DNA of 64,000 nt from Doris montereyensis (Eukaryota > Mollusca > Gastropoda > Nudibranchia > Dorididae): NCBI GenBank assembly GCA_037039925.1, contig JAXRKP010000242.1, positions 190,001 to 254,000 of the forward strand, read 5' to 3'. A program made the position numbers and the translations under genes. This document shows, one piece after another, positions 11,619 to 23,600 of the stretch. Under the pieces are notes generated by a model. That model searched no databases, was not told where the DNA came from, and saw only the letters and a list, made by a program, of their open reading frames with translations. Within the stretch, counting starts at the first letter, position 1, and every line of letters starts with the position of its first letter.

Positions 11619-12584
11619 ATTTTTGTTATCAATGTTGATATAAAAGGATATATCATATTATAGTCAATACAAGTGGATATTTATAGACCAGAGCCAACCG
11701 TAGTACTACATTGTAATAGCAAATCATGAAGTGTGACATTTATATTATAAGATTAGTAATACTGTGACAGTCAACTTGATGGACTGCTTTAATTTCTTTA
11801 TAATGTGTTTGTTAATAAACATTTTTTTTAATGGATTAAATCTGTGCATAAATTCAAGCAGCAAATGAGTGTGCGGTTAAGACAAAGTGTACAATTCACA
11901 CACATTAATCACACAAAGAAAACACACTGACAAAGTTTGAAAGAGGAAAAAGACATAAACACAAGATCACAAGTAGCTTATACAATATTGCCAACATTAT
12001 ATTTTTTATTCATTGACAGCGAATCACAAAATTAATATTAAGAAAAGGTTATTTAAAAAGTAATTATTTGTAAAGGCTTGAAAAAAAGTTAATGCAAAAA
12101 TTATTATTCGATAATTATAATATAGTTAATATTTGAAATCAATCAAGAGGTATTCCTCAGATCAAGAAATGGAATCATAACATTGTTACAGAACTTTAAC
12201 TCAATGTTACAAAAGAGAGAAAATGTGAATTACAGTCTGAGCATCTACGTATATAATAGAAATTAGCAAAAAGTAAAATTGAAAACTTATTTCAAAGGTC
12301 TCCCAAGGTGCAGTCTGGGAATATAGCTGTTCATGCCATTGTTACACTCATCCGCATGCTAAACATGCTTTTGTTATATATGCAAATTTGGAAATTTAAA
12401 GTATTTTTGCAAAAAGGAAGAATATACATGTGAATATATACGAAACACTGACATGGAAAGTTAAGGCACAATTAACAAATGCAATGAGACGTAACAAAAC
12501 TAATTTTCAACCTCTGACACGTTGGATGACATTACTCTGCAAGTTATTTTGAGAAACATGTGAGATATCATTCTTATTTTTCTT

Positions 12585-12610
12585 TTATTTTCTTCTTTTT
12601 TTTCTTTTTT

Positions 12611-12642
<32 letters not shown>

Positions 12643-12662
12643 TTTCTTTATTTCTTTCTTCC
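12585..12662. repeat. (TTTC)n-type low-complexity run
   Basis: TTTC/TTTCTT tetranucleotide repeats on the plus strand, about 78 bp, in otherwise AT-rich sequence. Confidence 0.85.
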
Positions 12663-15584
12663 TTTTCGTCACTTTGACTTGAAACAAAAAGTCGTAATTA
12701 TCGTTTGCAACTTTAACAAACAATTCTTCTCTAGAATAAAAAAAGCAGCCAAACTCAAGATTTGCATGATAGATTTCCTTCGTTATTCGAATAAATTCAT
12801 TACTATATTATTTGATTTTTGTTCGTCTCATCACAAAAATAGGCACTTGTTCTAGCATGAAAATACAAACTCTATGTTATGTACAGAAACCTTTAAAGGT
12901 AACTATAAATCTACAGATACATTTTTCAAACACCGTAGTCAGAATTTAAATATAAATAAAAGTTTTTATATATGCTGAGGCACTAGAAAAGGAGTAATGT
13001 CTAACTTCAGGCAGCTGGGATTAAATCAAAATATATTACAATTGTCTGATGTGAAATTGATGAAATTTGAAGCATTGCAAAGTGCAGTTACAAATATTAA
13101 GTACATAAACCATGAAAATAATTCAAAATGATAAAATGAAAAGATTGACTCTTTGGTGATACACCATCCTACCTGTACCTCATTTATTCATGCATACATG
13201 CTATTACTGTGTACATATCCAAACCCACTCAGATGTTTACATCACATTACAAGAACAATCATGCAGATGCATAATAATACATGCAAGCCATTAGCTTTAT
13301 GGCAGGTTAAAAATATTTCAGGTTATAATAGCTTTTTTGAGAACTGAGAGTGTTTCAATTTGGTTGTTTTCAACTTGGTTGTTTCACTGGAATTTATTTT
13401 GTCACCACACACCCAGTGTCTCATAAAAAATTAAAAAAAAAGTAATAAAAAGATGAAAGACAGAAGGAAAGGAATGAAAGGAAGAACTAATATTACTCAT
13501 GCCATCTTCATCTGAAGTTTAAAAAGCAATCATACTCAATTCATAAAAACAAAAAGCCATAACTAAACTGAAACAATTGGTAAAACAAAATTTAAAATTC
13601 CCCTTCTCTCTCCCCTTCCCACCTCTAGAAGTTATCTCATTGGAACAATGCACCCCCCCCCCCTAAAAAAAACAAAAACAACCCAACCCAAAAACAAACC
13701 CAACAACAACCTCAAGCAAACACCCCAAAAAGATAAACAAAAAACAAAAACTCAACCATCAACAACGACACCAGTACAAAAACATAGCAATAACAGAAGA
13801 AAACAGAAATCCCAATGTAACTACCTACCGGTAAACTATCTCTAAATCAAAAGCATTAACAATCAGCTTTCACACAGCCATGAAAACTATAAAAAAAAGT
13901 ATGACAAACTAAAGATACAAATTTTACAGAAAATGTTTTAACAATGGAATGTTCACACACAGGCACACACACACACACACATATCATCCATTGAGTACCA
14001 GTTTTCAATAGTTTTCATTCAAAAAAGAAAGCTTTTAATGCCAAATAAGTGGCACCAATTTTCAATAAGACATATACATTTTTAATCTGGTCATTAAAAG
14101 TTATCTGTCAGATAGACAGTAAAACATGATCATCATGGCTGTTATACCAGCTTCAATAACAAACACAAGCTGTGATATAATGATTTTGAGCGGATGATTG
14201 GGTATTATGTATAAATTATAAATGAAGGAATGTTAAAAGTTCACAACTTTGAAGTATGAATTTAGAGGTTTTACATATATTTGTAGAATAAATATCTTTA
14301 AAAGATAAACAATATAGATCTATATTTAATTGTTTTTTTATGATTTTCCACTCGTTTTTAAAATTAAGAATGTAAATTATGAAATTAGCTTAATCTCTGA
14401 ATCAAACTTTGATTCTTACAAAACAATTTTAGAAATGCTCTTTCAAGTAAAGGAGGAGATATATCTATTAAAGTGATGGCACGAATATAACATAAATGAT
14501 GCAGATTCACATCTATAAAAGAAATAAAAAATCTAATTATCTTTTTCTTCCGTTTTTCATTATCTTTTCTTCCCGTTTCTGATTCTCAATATTTTAATTC
14601 TGTATCATTGATTGCTTTTGGTTCTCTACCAATTAAAAGTTTCCATTACTACACTATAAAGACACAAACAAACCTTTACCTAGCCACAAACATCTAGATC
14701 TAGGAGTACAATTGTTGTGGTACACATAATCTACCAGACTAAATATTGTTCTAAGGAAGGAGCACACAAATATTAAATGTGAATTCGGATAGAGAAAGGA
14801 AACAAACAGCTATCATAAAAAAGGTACACATTGAGATATAGAAAAAAATCAAACAATTATTACCATCAATTAGATTTACATCTGGGTAGAAATGTCCCCA
14901 CTATCTGTTTAGAAATACTCCCAATTATGTTGTCTTATCAAGAGAAACAAGTCAGAAAAAACTTTAGTTTTCTGCTCTTTAAAAAAATGTGAGTGCATTG
15001 CATAATATTCAGTGTTGAGAAATGTTATTTTAACAATTATTATAAACTTATAATATGATACTGATACAATCTACTTTCATGTTTAGGGTCTACAGATAAA
15101 CTTAAAATAACAAGAGTAAAAAATCAAGTAAAACACAATAATAGATTGTGGAAAACAATATTTGCGTATGTTGAGTCATGAATTTTAATACGATGATTAT
15201 GCTTTATTTAATAACATAAATTTAGAAAAAAATCCCAACAACCTTGGCAACCAAGAGAAATAGATAAATCTATGAGAATGTTACGTTAGTGCAATTGGTC
15301 AATTTTCTACTTTTTGAGGTTACTTGTAACATGTCACAACAGGGGTGGGGCAACAGGCAGGGCTGCTGACAACAATGACCTTTGACCTGAGAGATGTTTC
15401 ATGAAGAGCTCGTTATAATGAGGAGTGTGAGTAGCATGGATGGCATGGTAAGGCAGGCATACAAGGAGAGGGCTATGACGGAGCTACAGGGTTACAGTAA
15501 GATGATAACTATAGTAGTAGTGGTGGTAATGGTGGTGGTAATGATAATATGCCAGCAATGGCACACTCTTTGCATTCCACAAAC

Positions 15585-16003
15585 CTTGTGGGAGGAGGAG
15601 TCTGGCGCTGGTGGAGATCTTCTCCGGCGGGATTGGTGGCTTTGCAGGTGAATGTCACCGTCGAGTCCTCAAGGTCACTTCCGAGGTCGAAGAACAGACA
15701 CGTTGTGTTGGTAGGTGATTTGGTATTTCGGACTCTCTTCAACGACACGCTCGTTGGCGAACCACAGAACATCTGGCCGGGGCAAGCCCTCGACCTCGCA
15801 GGTGAGTTCAACTGGTTGCAACAGTTCGACCGGAGAGTCAGACAACGGCTTGGTGATTGTTGGCGCTTTCATGACAACCGTGACGTTGGCGCTAGAAGAT
15901 GCTACGCCATGTTTGTTGGTCAGGTTGATGGTGTATTCACCCCATGTCTTGTGTGGTGACATCATCAATGGTAAGGCGGACAATGTCTTCAATGTGCTCT
16001 ACT
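15585..16003 (-). CDS. Exon: C-terminal half of one Ig plus a second Ig
   Basis: The acceptor CAATTACAG joins in phase 2 to 16854-17001, giving DRYRVEHIEDIVRLTIDDVT, then QDMGEYTINLTNKHG. A second Ig follows: APTITKPLSDSPVE, PVELTCEVEGLPRPDVLWF, SPKYQITYQHN and, in another frame, DLEDSTVTFTCKATNPAGE. Two one-base insertions are needed: one in the CCCC run at 15940-15943 and one near 15700. Both Cys are present in the second Ig. The 3' end is uncertain: AAG|GTTTGT at 15585 gives phase 2, which no exon below matches. Read-through instead reaches a TAG at 15509 with AATAAA (minus) at 15203-15208, so this could be an alternative terminal exon. Confidence 0.82.
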
Positions 16004-16853
16004 CTGTAATTGAAATGGACAAGAAGGATTAAACATTGTCACTTGAAGGTCAACGTCTTCAATGACTTCATTAATGGCAAGGCAGACAATGTCTTCAATG
16101 TGCTCATTTAAATAAAGGACAATATTTTAAACTGAGTTTGTTTCATTGGAAATCTACCCCTGTTCACCATACCATGCCATGATATGAGGGTGAATTAGAG
16201 GAAACAGCAAGGTGAAAGACATGTGAAAAAATGAAAGGAAAAAGTAGAACCTACCAGTAATCCCCCACCAACCCCATATCCAAACCGAGACACAAGTCTG
16301 TGCATAAGACATGATGTTTAGTTATTATCTCAATGCATTCGCCAACAAACAAAAGACTTGCTTAAATTAATACAGATATATAAGCAGAAAAGAATATAAT
16401 ATGCAATACCAAAAACCTCCATTGCACAATTTCATACTTATTAGAAACAGTTTTGGACAATCTCAATTACAGTCCGAGGCTTGTTTCTCACTCCAAACTT
16501 CACAATATGAATTTCGATCTCACTTGATCTGGTAATTGCATCATTCACTTAAAGCATATCTTTAAAAAAAAACAAGCACTAGAAAGATTTGCGTGAAAAA
16601 TCCCTTCTTTTCTCTCTTATCTTACGCATGAATGAATTTAAAACTTTAAAGGGACGAGAGTTTGTGTAAGTTGTCATTTGCAAAGTGAGTTTAACCAAAG
16701 TCATAACAATAACAGCTAGTCATACTTAACTCTCTTGCTGTTCCTACAGAGAAACACATACAATTACATACACACACATGTGTATACATTCGACACTTCC
16801 TTTATTTATTTTTTAAATATTTTTCTTTAGAGTTAAAGGATTCACATCCATAC
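16004..16853. other. Intron with a copied exon fragment
   Basis: About 850 bp. A duplicate of the next exon's start lies at 16050-16107. Beyond it the dispersed AGGAAACAGCAAGGTGAAAG repeat occurs near 16200. The rest is AT-rich. Confidence 0.6.
16050..16107 (-). pseudogene. Intronic duplicate of an exon's 5' part
   Basis: Plus-strand TTAATGGCAAGGCAGACA, then ATGTCTTCAATGTGCTC closely repeats exon sequence at 15964-15999. On the minus strand it would read EHIEDIVCLAINEVIEDV beside the genuine EHIEDIVRLTIDDV. It has no acceptor of its own and sits about 50 bp upstream, in gene sense, of the real exon. Confidence 0.8.
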
Positions 16854-17001
16854 CTGTATCTGTCCTTAGGAAGGTCCTGACCTTTGAACTGCCAGGTCAC
16901 TTCAGGAGTTGGTTCACCTTTGATTTCGGCTTCCAACACAAGAGGTGCCTGGAAGTTCACGCTGACATCAACCAGAGTGCGTACAAAGGCAGGGGCTTCT
17001 C
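16854..17001 (-). CDS. Exon: N-terminal half of an Ig domain
   Basis: Acceptor TGTCCAAACAG, donor AGATACAG|GTATGG; phase 1/2 boundaries match both neighbours. It encodes EAPAFVRTLVDVSVNF, QAPLVLEAEIKGEPTPEVTW and QFKGQDLPKDRY. The C-strand Trp is present and the B-strand Cys is replaced (LEAEI). Confidence 0.93.
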
Positions 17002-17644
17002 CTGTTTGGACATAAAAGTCGTTATATTTAGGTATTAGTATATAGTACAATATCAATGGTGAAAGTTGCAAACCGTTAAGTCCAAAATGACTAACACCTC
17101 TTTTCTCTTGCTTTTTTAACATAAGGAAGCCCCTATGCTTCGTCTAGTTCGGATTTTGTGGCACAAGAACCAATAGAAACCTGTATAATAACCCCATGAG
17201 CAATCAGTTTATCCCTATTGAGTCTAGTTTTTGACACTTGCAAATCATGTATGTTTGTGAAAATAGATTAAAAAAGCACAGCATCGAATTTCTTTGAATT
17301 TCTCAAAACATCCAAAACTGGACTTACACGGTTTGCGACGTTCACCATCTATATGATTTTCAGGTCTTGGTATAACAAGAAAAGATAAGAAAAGTAAAAA
17401 TCATCATCTGTTTGTGTCAGGTCTGAGACAGACATCAATTGCCACTTCTACTTCTACAACTACAAACACCACTTCACAATCTTGTCATTGTCTTGTTCTT
17501 ATTCTTGTTCTTGTTTTTTGTTCGTGTTCTTATTCTTTTCCTCTTCGTCTTATCCTCCTCCTTTTTTTTTACCCCTTCAACTTCTCTTCCTTTTCCTCCT
17601 TCTGCTCCTCCCTCAAATCCATCAACATCCCATAGTTTATCATT

Positions 17645-17945
17645 CATGGAGGGCGACTCAGTGGTCCATAGGTAGGGAGTCCGGCTCTTAACCAAAAGAC
17701 TGTGGGTTTTCTAGTTTTCTAGTATTTTTCCAGTAAAACTTGACCCTTGGTCCAGGTTGATCGATCGGCATCTAGTCCCATCGGATATAGGGATAAACAG
17801 GAGGTTCTATGTGCTGATCCCAAACAATGTGCACGTTAAAGATGCCTTGCCTGTTTACATGGCAATCCAGACAAAATTGAAACAATCTTACCAAAACCAC
17901 AGAGATCACCGTAGTAGTGGATATGGGTAGAATCAAAATCAAAAT
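17645..17945 (+). mobile_element. SINE family B copy
   Basis: It begins GGAGGGCGACTCAGTGG and has a box-B-like GACTGTGGGTT region, then CTTGGTCCAGGTTGAT, CTAGTCCCATCGGATATAGG and GTGCACGTTAAAGATGCCTT. It shares block order with 35893-36205 and 40815-40995. Confidence 0.75.
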
Positions 17946-18344
17946 CACTATTCTTGCTCATCTTTCAAATCCATCTATATCTCATCAATGAATGATAAAT
18001 ACATTCCAAATGTTTATAGTTTTCTTTAAAAAAACTTTGTATGCCTTATAAACTGTAAGACCTGTTTTCATTTCTAGCTTGCTATTGATATTTAGGTTTA
18101 TTGTTTTAGATTATCTCGAAGTTGATTCAATCTTATTATTGTTTAATGTACTACTACTACATTTTTGTGATTTAGGTCAATGGCCTTGTACACAAAGTTT
18201 TAATAAAAGTACAAATTACAAAATCTACATCTCATCATCTATCATTTTGTAATATATTGACATTGCTGAACGAACGAGTGTACGATTGGACAAGTGTGTG
18301 AGTCACTCTCTTATATGAAATGTACAAAAGTTATATAATTAAAG

Positions 18345-18695
18345 ACTTCCAGTTCCTTTTGGTTTAGAGTGAATGGACAAACAACCAATCTGCCCCTTTT
18401 TTATGGAATAATATATCTTTCAAAATAAGAAGCTGCCCTTTGCTTCAAATTCCTAAAAAGAATCTTAAGACCAAACTTTTCATGAGAACTTTTTGTTCCT
18501 CTTAGTTTACAAGCTGTTTTTATTAAACTTTTAGTGCTTTTAAAATTGTAACTAACATAATTTTGTTATTGTTGCTGTGCGTTTTATATAATCTGTAATT
18601 GTGTCAATGATACTTTACTGTAAAACGCCATCAGGCATTTCTGTGGATGAGAGGCGCTCAATAAATGCATTATTATTATTATTATTATTATTAAC
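18345..18695 (+). mobile_element. LINE 3' end with (ATT)n tail
   Basis: The plus frame shows APFLWNNISFKIRSCPLL, then QIPKKNLKTKLF. This matches the reverse-transcriptase C-terminal pattern LWNxLPxxIRSxxSLxxFKKxLKTxLF found in CR1/L2-like elements. A 3' UTR follows, ending GAGGCGCTCAATAAATGCA with (ATT)6. It is heavily 5'-truncated and not functional. Confidence 0.8.
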
Positions 18696-18793
18696 ATGCC
18701 TTGTTAGAGTGTCTCTCATTTCTACCATCAATCTGATCGGAATGTTAGGTTTATGTCAAACATGACACATTGACATCATGAGCTACGACTTAC

Positions 18794-18972
18794 CTAGGGG
18801 GTTGACAAAGACCTCGGCTGTAGAGGACACGCTGCCCACAGGGTTGGTGGCAGTGACCGTGTATTCGGCATCATCCTCCTCCTGGGCGTCCTTGACCGTC
18901 AGCGTGTAGGTGGTGTCCACTTCCGTGATGTCATGGCGGTCATCTTGGTTCAGGAGTTCATCATCTCGGAAC
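18794..18972 (-). CDS. Exon: C-terminal half of an Ig domain
   Basis: Acceptor CTCAATGCAG, donor CCCCTAG|GTAAGT; phase 2 in, 1 out. It encodes FRDDELLNQDDRHDITEVDT, then YTLTVKDAQEEDDAEYTVTA and TNPVGSVSSTAEVFVNPL. It completes the Ig started at 19581-19732. The F-strand Cys is replaced (YTVTATN). GC content is higher than in the surrounding introns, as for the other Ig exons. Confidence 0.94.
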
Positions 18973-19580
18973 CTGCATTGAGAAGAGAAGAGATGTTACA
19001 CGTTTTTTTTGTTTTTAAAATGAAAGTGGTTTGAAATTGCAGATGTCTCAGAAAAATACTAGGGGATTACACATCGTGACAAAATAACAAATATACAAAT
19101 CATGAGATTTTGTTTGTTTCATTGACATTTACGCCATCCACTATTGCAGTGTTCTCAGGGTAAATTAAGAGGAAACAGCAAGATGAAAGACGGATGAAAG
19201 AGAAAAGGAAAGAAATAGGACCTACCAGCAGCACCTGCCAACCGCTCGCCAGTCATGAGAAGAACAAATGAAAATAAAACGACCAACATAAGGCGAGAAA
19301 GAAGTGTAAGATGGTTTGGAGATGTATTAAGAATGGGAGAAGACGAAAATCAAAGTCGTCTCACTCTTGCAAAATTCAAAGACGTGAATAGAATAAAGTG
19401 GAATGTTAACTTTGTACATAGATGGAATCATAATTTTGTATGACTTTGTATGTCAGTCCGTCTTGGATAAGGATGGCAGAGGAATGCCAGACTCCTACTA
19501 CTATGTGTCATATGACACCACGATAAAGTCAAGTCAAGTCATATCATGTGAAGTCAAGCAAGGACTTGTACTGTACTTAC
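18973..19580. other. Intron, about 600 bp, with an RT fragment
   Basis: AT-rich. It carries a plus-strand LINE reverse-transcriptase scrap at 19245-19345 preceded by the AGGAAACAGCAAGATGAAAG dispersed repeat (also near 16200 and 33485). No exon was seen. Confidence 0.55.
19245..19345 (+). mobile_element. LINE reverse-transcriptase C-terminal scrap
   Basis: A plus-strand frame gives RRTNENKTTNIRRERSVRWF, then GDVLRMGED. RWFGxVLRM is the same LINE C-terminal signature as at 36480-36930, here in the opposite orientation. Confidence 0.7.
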
Positions 19581-19732
19581 CACTGGACCTCAGGTTTGGG
19601 TGCCCCGGTCGCTTGTATCTCTAGGGTGATAGTTTCACCTTCGTTGACCTCCTGGTCTTTCAGTTTTGTAAGGAACTGAGGTGCAAACGTGGCATCCACA
19701 GTCACTTCTTCTGAAACAGGTTCAGTTGGCCT
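19581..19732 (-). CDS. Exon: linker and N-terminal half of an Ig domain
   Basis: Acceptor CCAACAG, donor CCAGTG|GTAAGT, phase 0 in and 2 out. It encodes RPTEPVSEEVTVDATF, then APQFLTKLKDQEVNEGETIT and LEIQATGAPKPEVQ; the Trp codon is completed by the next exon. The B-strand Cys is replaced (LEIQA). It joins exactly to both the giant exon and 18794-18972. Confidence 0.93.
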
Positions 19733-20660
<928 letters not shown>

Positions 20661-23600
20661 CTCAGCATGAACACCAAGTATGTGTTCCACCGATATCCCT
20701 TCACTTTCTTTTTCTCTTTTGCCAATACTGGCCACGGAGGAGTGTGGTGTGAGGGGTTTTGTTGAAGAAAATTCTTCGTGTATCTCATGGCCAAGAGTTT
20801 CCACTGGAGAGTCCACAATGGCCACATCGACTTTCTCTGGTTTTCCGTGAGACATGCGCCGCCTCCTCTATGTCAATCTGAGTTTCGTCCGATATTGAGG
20901 GACGTTCTTGCTCTACTATCATTTGTTCACATGTAAGGAAAGAGAGCTTTCATCTATATCTTTGTCAATATCTATCTCATTTTCAATGTAAGTTTTCTTA
21001 AACTGCACGAGAGTTTCCTCCTCAAACACATCGTCTTCTTCGGAAATGGATCCTGTTTCAACTTCCAATGACACATCGTTTTCCCCTCCCATGTATCCAG
21101 ATTGCGACTGTTTGATTTCAATGTCTGTTTCCACTGCTTGTTTTAGTTTCTCTTCACGCATTGCATGGGAAACTTCAAACTCTCCCTCAACCTCTTCGTT
21201 TAGTGGTTGCTTCATCTCGAATTGTGCCGCTTCTTCTTCTCCTGATAGTTGCTCATCTTCATATGTTTCTATTTCAAATTCTCCCTCAATTTCTTCCATT
21301 TGTGGTTTCTTCATCTTGAACTGCGCTTCTTTATCTTCTACTGATTGCTTATCTTCATCGGTCTGTATATCAAATTCTCCTTCAACTTCTTCAATTTGGG
21401 GTTGTGCCACTTCCTTTTCTTCTATAGGGTGACTGTCTTCATCTGTTCTTACACTATATTCTCCATCAATCTCTTCGGTATTGGGTTGCTGCATAACTGA
21501 TGTTACCTCTGTTTCTTCTTTTGGTTTCTCTTCTTTACCAGATTCGGAAACATCAAATTCTTCTTCAACTTTTTCAATTTGAGGCTGCTTCTTTTCAAAC
21601 ACTGCCTCTACTTCTTCTTTCGATGGTAGCTCTTCTTCAACGTCTTGTGGTACCTCAAATTCTCCTTCAACCTCTTCACTTTGAGGCTGCTTTGTCTCAA
21701 ACTGCACCTCAGCTTTTCCTTTTTCGGTTGCTCTTCTTCGACAGCTTGTGGCATATCAAATTCTCCACTAGCCTCTTCAGCTTGTGGTTGATGTTGAGCA
21801 AACTCAGCCTCAACATTTTCTATTGATAGTTTGTCTTCTTCTACTGCTTGATGTACCTCAAATTCTCCTTCAACCTCTTCAATTTGGGGTCGTTTCACAT
21901 CCATATCGGCTTCTGTTTTGTCTGTTGGTTTTTCTTCTTCAGATGCTTCAGACATTTCGAATTCTCCTTCAACTTCTTCAGTTCTAGATTGCTTCCTTTC
22001 AAACTGTGCTTCAGCTTCTTCGTCTGTTGGTTGATCCCCTTCTTCATGTGCTTGCAGAATATTTAATTCTCCTTCAACCTCGTCAATTTGTGGCTGTTTC
22101 TCAGAGGCCACTTCTTCGACTTGTGGTTTCTCTTCTTCAATAATCTCAGAGATCGCTTGTTCGACTTGTGGTTTCTCTTCTTCAATAATTTCAGAGACCA
22201 CCTCTTCAACTTGTGGTTTCTCTTCTTCGATAATCTCAGAGAATACTTCTTGGACTTGTGGCCTCTCTTCTTCAATAATTTCAGAGACAACTTCCTCAAC
22301 TTGTGGTTTCTCTTCTTCAATAATTTCAGAGACAACTTCCTCAACTTGTAGTTTCTCTTCTTCAATAATTTCAGAGACCATTTCTTCAACTTGTGGTTTC
22401 TCTTCTTCAATAATTTCAGAGATCACTTCTTCAATTTGTGGTTTCTCTTCTTCAATAATTTCAGAGACCATTTCTTCAACTTGTGGTTTCTCTTCTTCAA
22501 TAATCTCAGAGACCATTTCTTCAACTTGTGGTTTCTCTTCTTCAATAATCTCAGAGACCATTTCTTCGACTTGTGGTTTCTCTTCTTCAATAATTTCAGA
22601 GACCATTTCTTCGACTTGTGGTTTCTCTTCGTCAATGATCTCAGAGACCACTTCTTCGACTTGTGGCTTCTCTTCTTCAATAATCTCAGAGACCACCTCT
22701 TCAACTTGTGGTTTCTCTTTTTCAATACTTTCAGAGATCACTTCTTCGATATGATGTTTCTCTTCTTCAATAATTTCAGAGACCACTTCTTCGATATGAG
22801 GTTTCTCTTCTTCAATAATCTCAGAGACAACCTCTTCAACTTGTGGTTTCTCTTCTTCAATAATCTCAGAGACTACTTCCTGACGTGTGGTTTCTCTTCT
22901 TCAATGATCTCAGAGACCACTTCTTCGACGTGTGGTTTTTCTTCTTCAACAATCTCAGAGACCACCTCTTCGACTTGTGGTTTCTCTTCTTCAATGATAT
23001 CAGAGACCACTTCGTCAACTTGTGGCTTATCTTCTTCAATAAACTCAGAGACCACTTCTACCATTTGTGGTTTCTCTTCTTCAATAATCTCAGAGACCAC
23101 TTCTACGATTTGTGGTTTCTCTTCTTCAATAATCTCACAGACCACTTCTTCAACGTGTGGTTTCTCTTCTTCAATAATTTCAGAGACCACTTCTTCGACT
23201 TGTGGTTTCTCTTCTTCAATAATCTCAGAGACCATTTCTACGATTTGTGGTTTCTCTTCTTCAATAATCTCAGAGACCTCTTCTTCAACTTGTGGTTTCT
23301 CTTCTTCAATAATCTCAGAGACCACTTCTTCAACTTGTGGTTTCTCTTTTTCAATACTCTCAGAGACCACTTCTTCAACTTGTGGTTTCTCTTCTTCAAT
23401 AATCTCAGAGACCACTTCTTCAACTTGTGGTTTCTCTTCTTCAATAATTTTAGAGACCACTTCTTCAACTTGTGGTTTCTCTTCTTCAATAATCTCAGAG
23501 ACCACTTCTTCAACGTGTGGTTTCTCTTCTTCAATAATTTTAGAGACTACTTCTACGACTTGTGGCTTCTCTTCTTCAATAATCTCAGAGACCACTTCTT

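Larger units (their letters stand above)
4723..15584. other. 10.8-kb interval of intronic/intergenic transposon and simple-repeat sequence
   Basis: No exon with strong support. Contents: a weak candidate micro-exon at 5597-5647; duplicated CCATAGTCGGGATC blocks (6205-6325); a CTAGATCTAGATCT-rich patch (6540-6640); LINE debris (7078-7535); a SINE fragment and CT array (8636-8781); a GA array (9775-9947); a LINE scrap (10205-10330); an ATT array (11380-11618); a TTTC run (12585-12662); and low-complexity A/C sequence (13640-13850). From 11.7 to 15.5 kb the sequence is AT-rich and largely free of mobile elements, which would also fit a long 3' UTR of a transcript ending at 15509. Confidence 0.5.
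17002..18793. other. Intron, about 1.8 kb, with SINE B and a LINE tail
   Basis: It holds a CTT/TTCC-rich low-complexity patch (17480-17600), a plus-strand SINE B copy (17645-17945) and a plus-strand LINE 3' end (18345-18695). No exon was recognised. Confidence 0.6.

Noticed and set aside
11271..11663. Polyisoleucine frames (also at 63.1 kb) and polyarginine at 56.6 kb
   Set aside because: Translations of ATT and CTT microsatellites.
13153..13845. Two plus-strand frames of about 60 codons
   Set aside because: Low-complexity Lys/Thr/Asn/Gln and AT-rich translation without splice or domain support.
21046..21432. Plus-strand 128-codon Ser/Cys-rich frame
   Set aside because: Antisense of the 33-residue acidic repeat on the minus strand.
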